This document shows positions 63,564 through 64,000 of a stretch of 64,000 bases of DNA, piece after piece. A model generated the notes under the pieces. That model searched no databases. It had not been told where the DNA came from and saw only the letters and a list, made by a program, of their open reading frames with translations. Where the stretch lies: positions 2,046,001 through 2,110,000 of the forward strand of contig CBDBZO010000006.1 of NCBI GenBank assembly GCA_965213595.1, in the 5' to 3' direction. Each line of letters begins with the position of its first letter. Position 1 is the first letter of the stretch. A program made the position numbers and the translations under genes. The DNA comes from JBCCFC01 sp965213595 (GTDB taxonomy: Bacteria; Chloroflexota; Anaerolineae; Caldilineales; Caldilineaceae).

Positions 63564-63668
63564 AGAAGGCGATTGTAGCGCGGAGCACAGGAGATTGTCA
63601 ACTGCGGTTGATTTTTGGCGGAGGGTGGATTAAAATTAAGATAGAATGTGGGCAGAGGAGGAAAAGTT

Positions 63669-64000
63669 ATGTTGACGGTCACGCGTGAAAAGGTAGTTGA
63701 GCTGGCTCAAGCGATGCCGCTAGAGAAGTTGGCAAGCTGGTATCAGTTTGGGCTTTTCTTGCGAACAAATCAAGATGAATTGGCAAGCGCCCAATTGGAC
63801 ATGCAGATGGACGCCCAGAACGGGCAAACCGAAGCCGAGTTGCTTGCTGAGTTGGCTGCTTGGGAAGCAGCTGGCGTGCAAGATTGGCTGGCCTTTGAAG
63901 TCAAGTTGTCGGAGCGACGTGCATTGATTACTCGTACCGAAAACGCCAAATTCCCAGCGCGAAGCACACCGCCGCAAAGCCCAGCAGCACCAGCACCGGC
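63669..64000 (+). CDS. Small protein of unknown function (partial)
   Basis: GAGGAGGAAAAG precedes ATG 63669. The frame (MLTVTREKVVELAQAMPLEK, YQFGLFLRTNQDELASAQLD) is protein-like for about 85 codons and then runs open to the window end, overlapping the end of the minus-strand permease gene. The last 24 codons may therefore not be real. It could be an antitoxin-like small protein. Confidence 0.45.
   Translation, partial: MLTVTREKVVELAQAMPLEKLASWYQFGLFLRTNQDELASAQLDMQMDAQNGQTEAELLAELAAWEAAGVQDWLAFEVKLSERRALITRTENAKFPARSTPPQSPAAPAP
63928..64000 (-). CDS. ABC-2 type transporter permease, C-terminal end (partial)
   Basis: Only the last 23 codons are in the window: VLLGFAAVCFALGIWRFRYE and stop. 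The hydrophobic segment followed by a RFRYE-type end is typical of ABC-2 permeases. The rest lies beyond base 64000. Confidence 0.6.
   Translation of the reverse strand, partial: PVLVLLGFAAVCFALGIWRFRYE

Overview
The window looks like part of a chromosome from a Chloroflexota bacterium of the Anaerolineae/Caldilineae type. This rests on gene content rather than on any marker gene: CUT1 sugar ABC operons with TAT-type or Sec lipoprotein binding proteins and no ATPase gene, sulfatases, a uroporphyrinogen-decarboxylase-like protein, FAS1 lipoproteins, an LCP protein, and many small palindromic repeats. GC is high at both ends and falls clearly between about 15 and 38 kb, where most foreign-looking genes lie.

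1-14.5 kb is a carbohydrate-use region. A partial HTH/histidine-kinase-like regulator (1-888, minus) diverges from an operon encoding a binding protein, two permeases, a putative TIM-barrel glycosidase and two formylglycine sulfatases; the second sulfatase is frameshifted. A decayed IS982 copy separates this from a second set: a UroD-like protein, a binding protein and two permeases, with a hairpin after the binding-protein gene. A GH88-type unsaturated uronyl hydrolase (41.8-42.9 kb, also frameshifted) may belong to the same pathway, which suggests growth on a sulfated, uronate-containing polysaccharide.

15.5-30.6 kb is an integrated mobile element. It starts with a Xer/dif-like 28-bp dyad plus two more half-sites in front of a tyrosine recombinase, followed by a Phd/RelE-type toxin-antitoxin pair, a structured leader that looks like a terminator/antiterminator switch, and an FtsK/TraB-like translocase. 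Then come several small membrane proteins (one region hit by an IS3 element), a membrane-anchored coiled-coil/winged-helix protein and, on the other strand, a VirD4/HerA-like ATPase with a replication-relaxation protein, a DUF2958 protein and more membrane proteins. I saw no relaxase, so double-stranded transfer as in actinobacterial elements is a possible model.

30.6-41.3 kb is an insertion-rich accessory zone. It holds a gene split by an IS630 element with a clean TA duplication, a deleted IS3 element, a three-gene group with a CHAT protease-like protein whose catalytic His position is Tyr, an AT-rich stretch, a decayed IS3 copy and an intact IS701-type element.

41.8-64 kb is ordinary chromosomal sequence: the GH88 protein, enoyl-CoA hydratase, a fused GMC oxidoreductase, a lipoprotein, a CoA transferase, a two-FAS1 lipoprotein, a Nudix protein, a methyltransferase, a flippase-like membrane protein, a large glycosyltransferase, an RraA-like protein, an LCP protein and a phosphatase-like/beta-propeller protein. 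Intergenic spaces here are full of inverted repeats, and some of these repeats have entered coding sequences.
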